This document shows, one piece after another, positions 15,648 through 23,794 of a stretch of 63,345 nucleotides of DNA (position 1 is the first letter of the stretch; each line of letters begins with the position of its first letter). Below the pieces are notes generated by a model that had not been told where the DNA came from, did no database searches, and saw only the letters and a list, made by a program, of their open reading frames with translations. Source of the stretch: Alphaproteobacteria bacterium (GTDB lineage Bacteria; Pseudomonadota; Alphaproteobacteria; TMED109); NCBI GenBank assembly GCA_022825235.1, contig JAJDYI010000048.1, positions 1-63,345 on the forward strand, written 5' to 3'. The translations under genes and the position numbers were made by a program.

Positions 15648-17795
15648 ATGGAAACCCAGCGCCAATCGAACGCCATGGAGTTCTCGGACCGCTTCTTGCG
15701 CGCGGCCGCTGCCCTGCCGGCTGAGGTGCGGCGCCGCATGGATGGCACGGCGCCGCTCGACTGGGCGCTTCTCGAGGCCGCCGGAACCGCTGCCGAACTC
15801 CGAGAGGCCATCGGCGCGTACCGCCGGCTTCCGGAGCCCGTCGAGGGACTCGTGCAGTGCCTGATTCTGGAGGTCGGGATTGTGCCCGCAGATCTTGCCG
15901 CCGGCGTCGAGCGGCAGCGGCTAGCCGTGGCCTGGACCCATGGAGCGGCAGTCGACCCGGAAGGCGAGAGCTACCGGATCCGGGATCATCTCACCGGCGA
16001 ATTCCACTCCGGAATCCGCCCGGAGGCAGTCGCCGGCTACGCGGTCCTCGCTCTGGAACTTGCGGCGGCCGTGCATCACACCTGTACCCTCTGGACCCGC
16101 TCCGGCGAACCCGGCCGGGCGGACGGCAGCGATCTGAACCGGCTTGGCGGGTGGGCAGCGCGAATGGCCGAGCGTCTTCGATCGGCGGTCGACACGCACG
16201 CGGAAGACTTCACGACTCGCCAGGCTGCGTGCGCACTCGACGACGCCTGGAACGCGCAGAGCCTGGCCGAGCGCGCCGAGCGCGCTGCCATCCCGCTGCG
16301 CCTCTCGCACGATGCGCGCGCACCGCGTTTCTGCCACTTCGCCCCGATGCGGAGTTATCGCCTCCACGCCTATGATCTGGGCGAGATCCGCTGGCTGTGT
16401 GCGCTGGCTGAGCAAGCGGCGCACCGCGCTTCAGCCGAAACACAGGTCCCTGTGACCGCGCACGAAGCGGCTAGTGACGAGGCGGTGTCCGCGAGTACTC
16501 GAACGGCCCGAACCCGTCCAGATGAACCCTCTGCCACGAGGTCAGTATCGAGCCACCACCCCGGTTCGGGGAATAGGTCAACGGATGATGGCGGCTCGAA
16601 AGCGATACCGCCAACTCCCGTACCCGCCGGCACCACAGCATTCGAACCAGACCCGGACGACCTTGCCATCGGCAGGGAACTTGGCGGCCTCGGGCGGTCG
16701 GCAGCACCGTTCGACCCAGACCCGGATGACCTCGCCATCGGCAAGGAACTTGGCGACCTCGGGCGGTCGGCAACACCGTCCGGTCCCGACCCGGACGACC
16801 TGGCCGCCGGGAAGGAACTCGACAGCCTTAGGCATTTGGCAAGTGCTTCCCGCCAAGCAACCGCTGACACCGAGCCAGAAGACCCGACGGCCGCGAACAT
16901 CGCTACCCTCGAAGCGCAAATTCATGCAGATACCGCAAGCGCATTCGAGCTTGGTTCAGACCCCCGCGAACTGACGCTGGACGAGGAGTTGTCCCGCCTG
17001 GAGCGCGCCGCGACCCAGCTACCCGATCCAGTTCGACGGCGGCTGGGGGACACTTATGGAATTGGCGTGACCCAAGCGCTTGAGCGTCTTCAGAACCTGG
17101 CGTCGGCCGACGCCGTGCGCGCCGAGGTGCGTGCAGCTGATTCCGGCGGCCGGGCGCCGGCCTGGTTGGGAGACCTCGCCGCCGCAATCTTGCGCGATGG
17201 CGGCGCACAAACGCGAAGCGGCTTGCGGACTCCCCCCCTCCACCTCGGTTCCGAAGAGGAGTCAGGTAGCGGATACCGCGCCACCGACCTCGAAACCGGC
17301 GGCCACGGGCAACTCACGGTAATCGGGCTGGTTGAGCAAATGCACCTTGGCCTGACCTTCGCCTGCAACGCGTGGACGGGCCTGACCTTGCTCCGCAGCG
17401 CCGGGCTGGAAGGAAGCTGGACCCTGCAGCAGCGCGAGGCAGCCTCGAACGGGTTTGTGGCCGGCGATCGCGAGGTGCTGGAGGCGGCCCGGCAGATCAA
17501 CCTCGCCCTGGATCGCATCGAGCGGCCACATGCCGCCGCGAAGCGCAATAGCACTTCCCGGGTGCAAGCTTCCATAGCCGCACGCGCGTTGCTTGCGGTC
17601 GGACCGAACACCCGCACCACCGCCGGATGGCCGGGCCATGCAACAGTGCCCGATCCGCAGAACGCTAGTGATGTCGCACAGATTTCGGCCATGGCGGAGG
17701 CGCTACGCGGGCGTGTCCGGGTGACCTCCAACCGGCTGATCTCGGGACAGGTAGGCAACTTGTCCACCCAGGCCGCGGGTCAGGAAGCAGGATAA
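15648..17795 (+). CDS. large protein of unknown function with 23-residue repeats
   Basis: 715 residues from an ATG with GGAGG 6 bases upstream, 13 bases after cpaB; an earlier in-frame ATG at 15621 would overlap cpaB. There is no signal peptide or membrane helix. The N-terminal 270 residues are helical with some Cys/His. The middle (about 275-400) is disordered and carries three near-perfect repeats of Asp-Pro-Asp-Asp-Leu-Ala-Ile-Gly-Lys-Glu-Leu-Gly plus a weaker fourth. The C-terminal 250 residues are Ala-rich helices. I do not recognise the family. Position suggests a cytoplasmic partner of the pilus system. Confidence 0.7.
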   Translation: METQRQSNAMEFSDRFLRAAAALPAEVRRRMDGTAPLDWALLEAAGTAAELREAIGAYRRLPEPVEGLVQCLILEVGIVPADLAAGVERQRLAVAWTHGAAVDPEGESYRIRDHLTGEFHSGIRPEAVAGYAVLALELAAAVHHTCTLWTRSGEPGRADGSDLNRLGGWAARMAERLRSAVDTHAEDFTTRQAACALDDAWNAQSLAERAERAAIPLRLSHDARAPRFCHFAPMRSYRLHAYDLGEIRWLCALAEQAAHRASAETQVPVTAHEAASDEAVSASTRTARTRPDEPSATRSVSSHHPGSGNRSTDDGGSKAIPPTPVPAGTTAFEPDPDDLAIGRELGGLGRSAAPFDPDPDDLAIGKELGDLGRSATPSGPDPDDLAAGKELDSLRHLASASRQATADTEPEDPTAANIATLEAQIHADTASAFELGSDPRELTLDEELSRLERAATQLPDPVRRRLGDTYGIGVTQALERLQNLASADAVRAEVRAADSGGRAPAWLGDLAAAILRDGGAQTRSGLRTPPLHLGSEEESGSGYRATDLETGGHGQLTVIGLVEQMHLGLTFACNAWTGLTLLRSAGLEGSWTLQQREAASNGFVAGDREVLEAARQINLALDRIERPHAAAKRNSTSRVQASIAARALLAVGPNTRTTAGWPGHATVPDPQNASDVAQISAMAEALRGRVRVTSNRLISGQVGNLSTQAAGQEAG
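16650..16856 (+). repeat. three tandem 69-bp units (23 residues)
   Basis: Units begin at 16650, 16719 and 16788. Each encodes Asp-Pro-Asp-Asp-Leu-Ala followed by Gly-(Lys/Arg)-Glu-Leu and a short linker ending near Leu-Gly-Arg-Ser-Ala. Unit length is exactly 69 bp. A diverged fourth unit lies near 16940-17010. They are probably binding motifs or the product of slippage. Confidence 0.85.
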
Positions 17796-18236
17796 CCGTC
17801 GGGGCCGGAGCCAACGTACCTGCGCGTCCAACCTGATGCATGACCGGCCGCCCATAACGTCTTCGGGCGCGCCGGGCAGCGGGCCGTGGGAGTCCGGCGC
17901 ATCGTTCCCTCGTGCGACTGCCAGCCGATCATGCGTGCCAGGCGCGCCCAACGCGCCGGGCCACAACGCAATAGTGCGGTTCGGCGGAACTTCGGAGATG
18001 GTGCATAACTTAGTTGCATGATACTATGTGTGTTGGTTATCTTCTTATTCTGTCGCACCGGGGGCACTGGCGTTCGGCTGGTGCGTGAAGACCCGAATTA
18101 TCGCACTGTCGCTGTTCGGTCCGCTCCTGACTTGGGCTTCGGGGCTCTCCTTCGGTCGCCGTGATCCACCTGAGGTTTCCTGACGACCTAAGCGTGAACA
18201 ACGGCAGGGAGAAGGGAATGTACAGCAGGCACAAGC
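17796..18236. other. intergenic region upstream of the globin operon
   Basis: No convincing gene. Bases 18000-18055 are clearly more AT-rich than the surroundings and are the likely promoter area for the globin genes, but no clean -35/-10 pair or Fnr/NsrR-type palindrome could be defined by eye. Confidence 0.4.
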
Positions 18237-18731
18237 ATGTCTGAGAGTGCGCTGCTAACCGCTGACGAAAAGCAGATGATTGTCAGCAGCTATCGCCTGA
18301 TTGCGCCGATCTCGGAAACCGTTGGCGACCTGTTCTACAAGCGGCTGTTCGAGACCCAACCGCAGTATCGCGAGCTGTTCCCGGAAGACATGGGCAAGCA
18401 GAAGCGAAAACTGATGACCATGCTGGCATTCATTGCCAAGTGCCTGGATTGGACCGAGGGGCAGTGGAGGCAGAATGTCCAGCCGGACGAGGATCTCTTC
18501 CTCGTTGTCCTCGCGCTGGGACGCCGACACCACGTCCTATACAAGATTCCTGACGAGGCCTACGGCCCGGTGAGAGCATCGCTGTTCTGGGCGCTGGAGC
18601 AGGGTTTGGGCGAGGCCTTCACCAAGGAACTCCATCAAGCCTGGAGCAAGCTCTATACCGCCCTCGCAACGAGTATGCAGCTTGGAGCGAAATCCTCGCG
18701 CATCAAGATGGAATTCGGCTACATCGAATGA
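18237..18731 (+). CDS. single-domain bacterial globin (flavohaemoglobin-like fold)
   Basis: 164 residues. Globin signatures are visible: the A-helix, Phe-Tyr-x-Arg-Leu-Phe (B/C region), Leu-Phe-Pro-Glu-Asp with CD1 Phe48, a likely proximal His98 in Gly-Arg-Arg-His-His, then Pro-Asp-Glu-Ala-Tyr and Ala-Trp-x-Lys-Leu-Tyr in the H helix. No reductase domain follows, so it resembles Vitreoscilla-type or sensor globins rather than Hmp. It binds O2 or NO haem-dependently. The stop overlaps the start of the next gene (ATGA), which suggests that both products act together. Confidence 0.85.
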   Translation: MSESALLTADEKQMIVSSYRLIAPISETVGDLFYKRLFETQPQYRELFPEDMGKQKRKLMTMLAFIAKCLDWTEGQWRQNVQPDEDLFLVVLALGRRHHVLYKIPDEAYGPVRASLFWALEQGLGEAFTKELHQAWSKLYTALATSMQLGAKSSRIKMEFGYIE

Positions 18732-20446
18732 ACAATAGCCCTCCTCCGCCTGCAGCCCCCTTTCTGTGGGGGTCACTCGAGACATTCCCGCTCGAGCGCG
18801 TGTTCGGAGTACTGGCGCTCAGCCGGCAGCTGGTCGGCGTCCGCCTCTCTGACGCGGAACGGGAAGTGGGTGCCATCACCGTCAAAGCGGGCCACGTGCT
18901 TGGGGCCGAAGACTTCCGCACCCCGGCGAGCGGTACCACCGCGCTGAAGACCCTGATTCGAGAACCAGGTACGGCGTTCTCAGTTACCAGGCTCCCTGTC
19001 GATCAGGCCCAAATGCGTGATGCCATAGTTATCGGCACCCTCAGCGAGCTGTTCCCAAAAACTGACAACGGGCACGTCAGGCGTACCGTGGCTTCCGCAC
19101 CTGCTCGAGTACGCCCGGAGGCAGACTCCGCTACCGATCACCGGCACAAGGCATCGGGGGTGCCAGCGTCAACCAGCAGATCCGGAGGCGAGCCGGCGGC
19201 AGGTGGCGACGGTGATGCAGCGAATTCATCGCCGTCGGGGCGTGACCCCCGGAAAACGGTCGACGACAGCGCGCTTGCTGCCGCTGCGAATGGGTACGAA
19301 TCGCGCTCTCCGGGTGCGGTAACGGCGCCCGCGCCTGAGACGGCGTCGGCCGGGGTGGACGCTGGAGACGCGCAGGGCGTGCCCCCCGCGGCCAAGGCAA
19401 CGGACGAGGTGATCCTGCGCGGTACGTTGGAAGCGTTCCACCTTGAGGAATTGCTTGAGGTGCTGCAGCTGATCCCGGCCCCTCTGCGGATTTTGTTCAT
19501 GCGGGACGGGGATGTGGTCGGGACGCTCGAACTCATGTCTCAGCAGGTTGTCACGACGGCTGCCGGACCGCTGCATGGAAAAGAGGCCTTTGCGAAACTC
19601 TACGCTGATCCAGGCGAGACGTTCGAGGTGCGGAAGACCGAGGAAATGGGGCGGGCGGGCGCTCTCGGCAGCCTCTCCGAACTGCTGGTTGAGGCGCGAG
19701 AAGCGCGTCCGGCACCGTCCGGCAAGCAAGCTGCACCGAAGAGCGAACGGTCACTGCTCATGGAAGGTCGGCTGGCGGATTTCTCGTTCGAACTCCTGAT
19801 CGCGTCTCTTGATCGCTCCCGGCAGCCAATCGAGCTGGAACTGCGTAGCGACGGTGAACCCGTACACCGGGTGCAGCTCAGATCGGGGCACATCCTGTCC
19901 GCCGAGAGTGTGGGCATCGGGGACGGGGATCGGGCACTGGCGGCAATCCGCGAGAATCCGGGAACCGCGTTTGCCGTTTACCGACGCAGGGAGCTTCAGG
20001 ACGGGGCGGCCATCGCTCCGTTGAAAGTGCTGCTTTCGGGGCCAGATCCAGCTCCGGCACCCGGCCCCAGGGTGGCCCGCACCGCCGACCGGCCGGTCAA
20101 CGTCCCTGCAGAAGCCGTGCGCGGGGAGACCGAGACGGAAGATGGCCGTTTCTCAGGTATCGAGGGCCGTCTCGACATCCTCGCCGTCAGCATCACCGAA
20201 CTGCGGCAGGCGCTGGAGGACCGGAAGCAGGTTCCCGGCGAGACGCCGCAAGTCCCGCAGGCATTATCCGAGTTCGTGAGCGCGACGGCCAATTTCGTGA
20301 CCGTGCTTGAAAAGTCCCACAAGGATGCACTGCTGCAGGTATGCAACACGCTGAAGACGCGCCACCGCGGCGCGCTGCGGGCCGTCATTGTGCTGCAGTG
20401 CGCCTGCCTGGTTCTCATTTTCCTTGCGGCATTTGTCGCCCTGTAG
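18728..20446 (+). CDS. triple PATAN/DUF4388-like protein with C-terminal membrane anchor
   Basis: 572 residues. Three repeated domains, at about 12-100, 228-320 and 343-435, share the pattern Gly-x-Leu-x-x-Phe-x-Leu-Glu, a hydrophobic strand, a Gly-x-(Val/Ile)-x-(Gly/Ser)-Ala-(Glu/Gln) hairpin and Gly-x-x-Phe-x-Val at the end. This is the layout of PATAN (DUF4388) domains found in bacterial signalling, polarity and gliding proteins. A predicted coiled region at about 480-535 precedes a membrane helix at the extreme C-terminus (about 550-570). Translational coupling to the globin points to an oxygen- or NO-linked signalling pair. Family assignment is by pattern only. Confidence 0.6.
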   Translation: MNNSPPPPAAPFLWGSLETFPLERVFGVLALSRQLVGVRLSDAEREVGAITVKAGHVLGAEDFRTPASGTTALKTLIREPGTAFSVTRLPVDQAQMRDAIVIGTLSELFPKTDNGHVRRTVASAPARVRPEADSATDHRHKASGVPASTSRSGGEPAAGGDGDAANSSPSGRDPRKTVDDSALAAAANGYESRSPGAVTAPAPETASAGVDAGDAQGVPPAAKATDEVILRGTLEAFHLEELLEVLQLIPAPLRILFMRDGDVVGTLELMSQQVVTTAAGPLHGKEAFAKLYADPGETFEVRKTEEMGRAGALGSLSELLVEAREARPAPSGKQAAPKSERSLLMEGRLADFSFELLIASLDRSRQPIELELRSDGEPVHRVQLRSGHILSAESVGIGDGDRALAAIRENPGTAFAVYRRRELQDGAAIAPLKVLLSGPDPAPAPGPRVARTADRPVNVPAEAVRGETETEDGRFSGIEGRLDILAVSITELRQALEDRKQVPGETPQVPQALSEFVSATANFVTVLEKSHKDALLQVCNTLKTRHRGALRAVIVLQCACLVLIFLAAFVAL

Positions 20447-20914
20447 TCCAGCCACCCGAATCCAGCGTTCCTGGCATGAACTCCTGCTGGCGCGAAGGCA
20501 GATCTGTTCAAAGGCGGCGGGTTTGTTCCGAATGAGTGGCTCTGAGAGACCCGCCCACGGCTGACCAGCCATGCCCCGTTGGCGACCTGGCGAGACGTGG
20601 TTGCCGCCCTGGCGTTCGCCACCGGGCTGTCGATCGGGACCGGTTTCCGCAGCACGGCACCGTTGTGACAGGCCACGCCGGTCACCGCCGGGCGCCGATG
20701 CTCCTCAAGGCCGGTCGATGGCGAGTTGGTTCTCGTGCCGGAACGCCTGGATCGCGATCGCCGACGACATTCTCGCTGCCGGCAAGCACTTCTACCTATG
20801 GGTTGATCAGAACCTGCGCCTCGAACTTTGGACTGAAGTTCTGCATGGGTGGCCGGGTAGGAGGGGCCCGGTGACGACCCCTCCTACCCTGCCCTTCGGA
20901 TTAGAGTCGGGTAA
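20447..20914. other. convergent intergenic region
   Basis: Lies between the PATAN-like gene (plus) and the secreted-protein gene (minus). No gene could be supported. It ends in a strong inverted repeat (see 20855-20889). Confidence 0.4.
20855..20889 (-). terminator. hairpin just downstream of the minus-strand gene
   Basis: A perfect 12-bp stem (GGGTAGGAGGGG at 20855-20866, its complement at 20878-20889) with an 11-base loop, 26 bases after the stop of the gene at 20915-22324. It lacks a clear T tract, so it may be a stability hairpin or a bidirectional terminator between convergent genes. Confidence 0.55.
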
Positions 20915-22324
20915 CTAGTTCCCCACTGCCGCAGCCACGCTGTCGATGTTCCTGACTATCAGGGTTACGAGTGCGAAGGTGTCCTTTGACTGCTGGTCCG
21001 TGGGCAGGTCCGGTCGTTCGGCGCGCGCGAGAGTTACGCCGAGGTGTGCCTTGATGCGCGATATCTCAGCCATCAGTAGGTTGGTCGCATCGTAGCTCTC
21101 CGACGGTGACACCCGCACCAGCGTCATCGCGGGTACATCCGACGGTTCCATTTGCAGTCGTGCTTGCAGATTGATCGCACTGTAGGTCGCCCGCAGGATC
21201 TGCGCTGCAACGTCGGCGGGAGCTATCTCCTGATCGACCGGAGCAAGCTCGAAGCTGACAGATACGCCGAGCATGGCGGCAACAAGCTCCAACTCGTCGA
21301 AGATGGACAAAGCGTTCCGGTAGACATCGGCAGGAGTCAGCGTCCTTCCAACCAGCCCGTCAAGCATCAACGAAGCGTCTGCCAGGTTCTGGTAGTTCAT
21401 CGACGAAGTGCTGCCGGATCTCAGCGGCGCGGTCTCGATCTGACCGTCGATCGCCATCTGCGTTTTGATACTCCGCAACTCTCGAAGGACATATTCGACG
21501 TGCTCAAGGACATCTGCATTACCGATTGTCTTCACCGGCAAATGCCCCATTCTCGCCAGGGGCAGTCCCAAGCGACGCTGCACCTGGGTAACCTTCGTGA
21601 GGACCTCCAGCGATTTGGCGTAGACGTGAACGGGGGCGCGGCCTTCGATGATCCCGGCCCGAGGCGGGAAATGGGAAGTGGCAAATGCCGCCAGAAGGAC
21701 CTCAATCTCGGCCAGCAAGTCCTCGGTTGCCTGAAATACCTGAGACGGGCTCACGGGCACTCGGGGCTCGGGACGTTCAGTCTGACCTGTCGCCGATCGC
21801 GGTGGCACCACCGCGGGTTGCCGTTCTTCCGGGATGGAGCTGGTTTCCGGCGCGGGAGCCGCGGCCGGGGGCGGCTGATCGAGCACCTGGCCCGTCGCGG
21901 CCGGATCGGCGACGATTTCCGACAGGGGAGCCACGGCCGGGGGCGGCTGGTCGGGCACCTGGCCCGTCGTGGCCGGATCGGCGACGATTTCCGGCGTGCG
22001 GGCTGCGGCCGGGGGCGGCTGGTCGGGATCTTGGCCCGCGGGGGCCGGACTGTCGGCCTGTGCTGGTGAAGCTGGCGCCCCTCCGCGGCGCTTCGGAACG
22101 TTTACCGTCTCGTCGTCGGGTCGGGAGAATAGATCTGAGATAGCGTCCAATAGGCCCACGCCGTCGTCCTGGGCTGTGACCGGCCCCGGCGACACAAAGC
22201 CTGCAAGAAGCAGGATCGCAGCAACAGCAACCACGATTTGGCAGGAGTCGCGCGGACGAGGGATTTTGCGGCCTGTCGGTACGTCTCGTCGACGCTCCGC
22301 AGTTCCCGCCCTTGCAGGCCGCAT
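20915..22324 (-). CDS. secreted or anchored protein of unknown family (copy 1)
   Basis: 469 residues from the ATG at 22324; an upstream ATG at 22390 would add 22 residues before the signal and seems less likely. A basic N-terminus and hydrophobic helix ending in Val-Thr-Ala-Gln look like a signal peptide or anchor. Next comes a Pro-rich linker with 24-residue repeats, then a helical domain of about 280 residues beginning Val-Ser-Pro-Ser-Gln-Val-Phe-Gln-Ala-Thr-Glu-Asp. The last 280 residues align closely by eye with the protein at 26561-27760, which is in opposite orientation. Function unknown. It probably acts in the periplasm. Confidence 0.7.
   Translation of the reverse strand: MRPARAGTAERRRDVPTGRKIPRPRDSCQIVVAVAAILLLAGFVSPGPVTAQDDGVGLLDAISDLFSRPDDETVNVPKRRGGAPASPAQADSPAPAGQDPDQPPPAAARTPEIVADPATTGQVPDQPPPAVAPLSEIVADPAATGQVLDQPPPAAAPAPETSSIPEERQPAVVPPRSATGQTERPEPRVPVSPSQVFQATEDLLAEIEVLLAAFATSHFPPRAGIIEGRAPVHVYAKSLEVLTKVTQVQRRLGLPLARMGHLPVKTIGNADVLEHVEYVLRELRSIKTQMAIDGQIETAPLRSGSTSSMNYQNLADASLMLDGLVGRTLTPADVYRNALSIFDELELVAAMLGVSVSFELAPVDQEIAPADVAAQILRATYSAINLQARLQMEPSDVPAMTLVRVSPSESYDATNLLMAEISRIKAHLGVTLARAERPDLPTDQQSKDTFALVTLIVRNIDSVAAAVGN
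21863..22078 (-). repeat. three tandem 72-bp units in the Pro-rich linker
   Basis: Units start at 21863, 21935 and 22007 and encode a 24-residue period with Asp-Pro-Ala-x-Thr-Gly-Gln-Val-x-Asp-Gln-Pro-Pro-Pro-Ala. The first two are nearly identical at the DNA level and the third has diverged. They act as a spacer between the membrane anchor and the folded domain. Confidence 0.85.
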
Positions 22325-22399
22325 TTTCCACCAATTCAACCACTGTAGGCGGGGCCGCACATAGCACTTCTGTAGGCCAGTGTCCTGCATTAGAAGATA

Positions 22400-22660
22400 C
22401 CGTCGAACAACCGTTGAGGGTCTCGAAGATGTGGTCGGCGGTCTTGGTCCACGAGAAGGGTTTGGATTTCTGATTATATGACTATAACTGGCAGTTATTC
22501 ATCTCCTGTGTTGCGCAGTGCTGCGGTGAGCGCCTAGACGGATCTGCTTTTCGGAGAGCGGAGCGAACTGGCGTTGCACGGGATTGGAGCAGCGAGCGCC
22601 GGTTGGCGTGAAGTGCAGACAGAAGCGGAGATGGCGGGCAAGCTGTTGGCGGATCATGGA
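22400..22660 (-). mobile_element. IS630-type transposase remnant (C-terminal part)
   Basis: On the minus strand the frame from about 22654 reads Arg-x-x-Leu-Ala-x-His-x-x-Phe-x-Leu-His-Phe-Thr-Pro-Thr, then Leu-Ser-Glu-Lys-Gln-Ile-Arg and His-Arg-Ser-Thr-Ala, as in the DDE region of IS630 transposases. After an interruption near 22480-22500, the C-terminal Asn-Pro-Lys-Pro-Phe-x-Trp-Thr-Lys-Thr-Ala-Asp appears. The N-terminal half, the start and clear inverted repeats are gone, so it is inactive. Confidence 0.65.
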
Positions 22661-23794
22661 TACCTGTCCGGGCGGTATTCGCCACCCGGCGCCGGTTCGT
22701 TCCCGGTCGACCGCCTGTGCCACAGAGTGTCTGCTCATGTGCACGGTCCCGTGTGTTGGGTTGCCGGCCCCCCGAACCGGGCCTTCGCTTCACCACAGCT
22801 CCACCGGGCGTGACAGCCCCCTGGGCGCCAGCCTCGTTACAACCATGCTCGAATCTGGCTTCTCCAAACCGATCGGCTCCGGTGGCGGGTTCTCCCTTTC
22901 CTCCGCGGTCTCCGCATGATGGCGAGGCAATCTGGAGACCTCCCAAGTCCCGGCGCTGTGCCCGCGTGCATGCGATGGTTCCCCGTCGCCATCGCGGTCG
23001 GTGTTGAGACGGCGCTCCAGCACCAGCCCTACGGCCGCCGCCGCCGTGTGCCGGGCCGTCAGTTCCGCCGGTTCTATGTCGAAGACGTAGACGCCGGTCA
23101 GACGGTCGGCCAGCCCGCTGACCTCCGCCGGAACGTCTGACGCCAAGCTTGCCCTTCCTATTTTGCCGGCCGATACAGGGCGATCCTCCAGACGATTCTG
23201 GCGCACCTGTTCACTGGCCTCAGTCAATTCCCGAATCAAGCGCCGGAACCGGTGATGCTCGGCTAACTGTGCCAGGAATGCTCCGATTCCGTCGGCCTCC
23301 GTCCACGATGCGGGTCAACACCCGCTTGGGCCCGTGCCCCGGGCGCTTCCCGGGCACAGCGGCAGATCGGTTTGCCAGACTTCAGGAGGCGTAACTGTGG
23401 CGAACCCGGACGGAACTCATTGATTGGCGGGAGTTCTGCGCGAGGCGGGTCGCGCCGGCACCGCCGGGCCACCCGGCTCGAAGAAGACGGGGGCTTCGGT
23501 AGCCTCGATGCCGGCAGATGTGCATCTGCCAGCACGGCCAGATACCAACCCACCATTCAGCAAGCTTTCACTCATTTGCCGGACAACTTCGTGCGCGGGC
23601 CGTATCGGTGAGTGTCACATCTGCGCAGTAGACAACCTAACGTGCGTCTGTACGCTCGATGATGCCTTTTTTGGCGCTAGTCTCCGGCATTTTCCTTGCC
23701 GCCCTTGCGCGCAGGGGCGGTTTGCCGGGGGCCGTGCATTTGCTGACCGGATCGGTACACCGTCCGGCCAGCCGCCATCCTTGGGAGGAAACAG
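22661..23794. other. gene-poor region upstream of the PQQ dehydrogenase
   Basis: No gene could be supported. A minus-strand frame at about 22790-23239 is open for 149 codons, but it has no recognisable domain and may be chance or a decayed gene. The dehydrogenase ribosome site (GGGAGG) lies at its right end; no clear promoter was seen. Confidence 0.4.

Noticed and set aside
18000-18060. Fnr- or NsrR-type operator upstream of the globin gene
   Set aside because: The segment is AT-rich, but no palindrome close to TTGAT-N4-ATCAA or to the NsrR consensus could be aligned.
21863-22078. Regular direct repeats that might suggest a CRISPR array
   Set aside because: The units are contiguous 72-bp coding repeats in frame, without spacers and without cas genes.
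22790-23239. 149-codon minus-strand frame as a gene
   Set aside because: It has no ribosome site or family signature that I can see and lies in a decayed mobile-element region; it is noted only as part of the gene-poor stretch.
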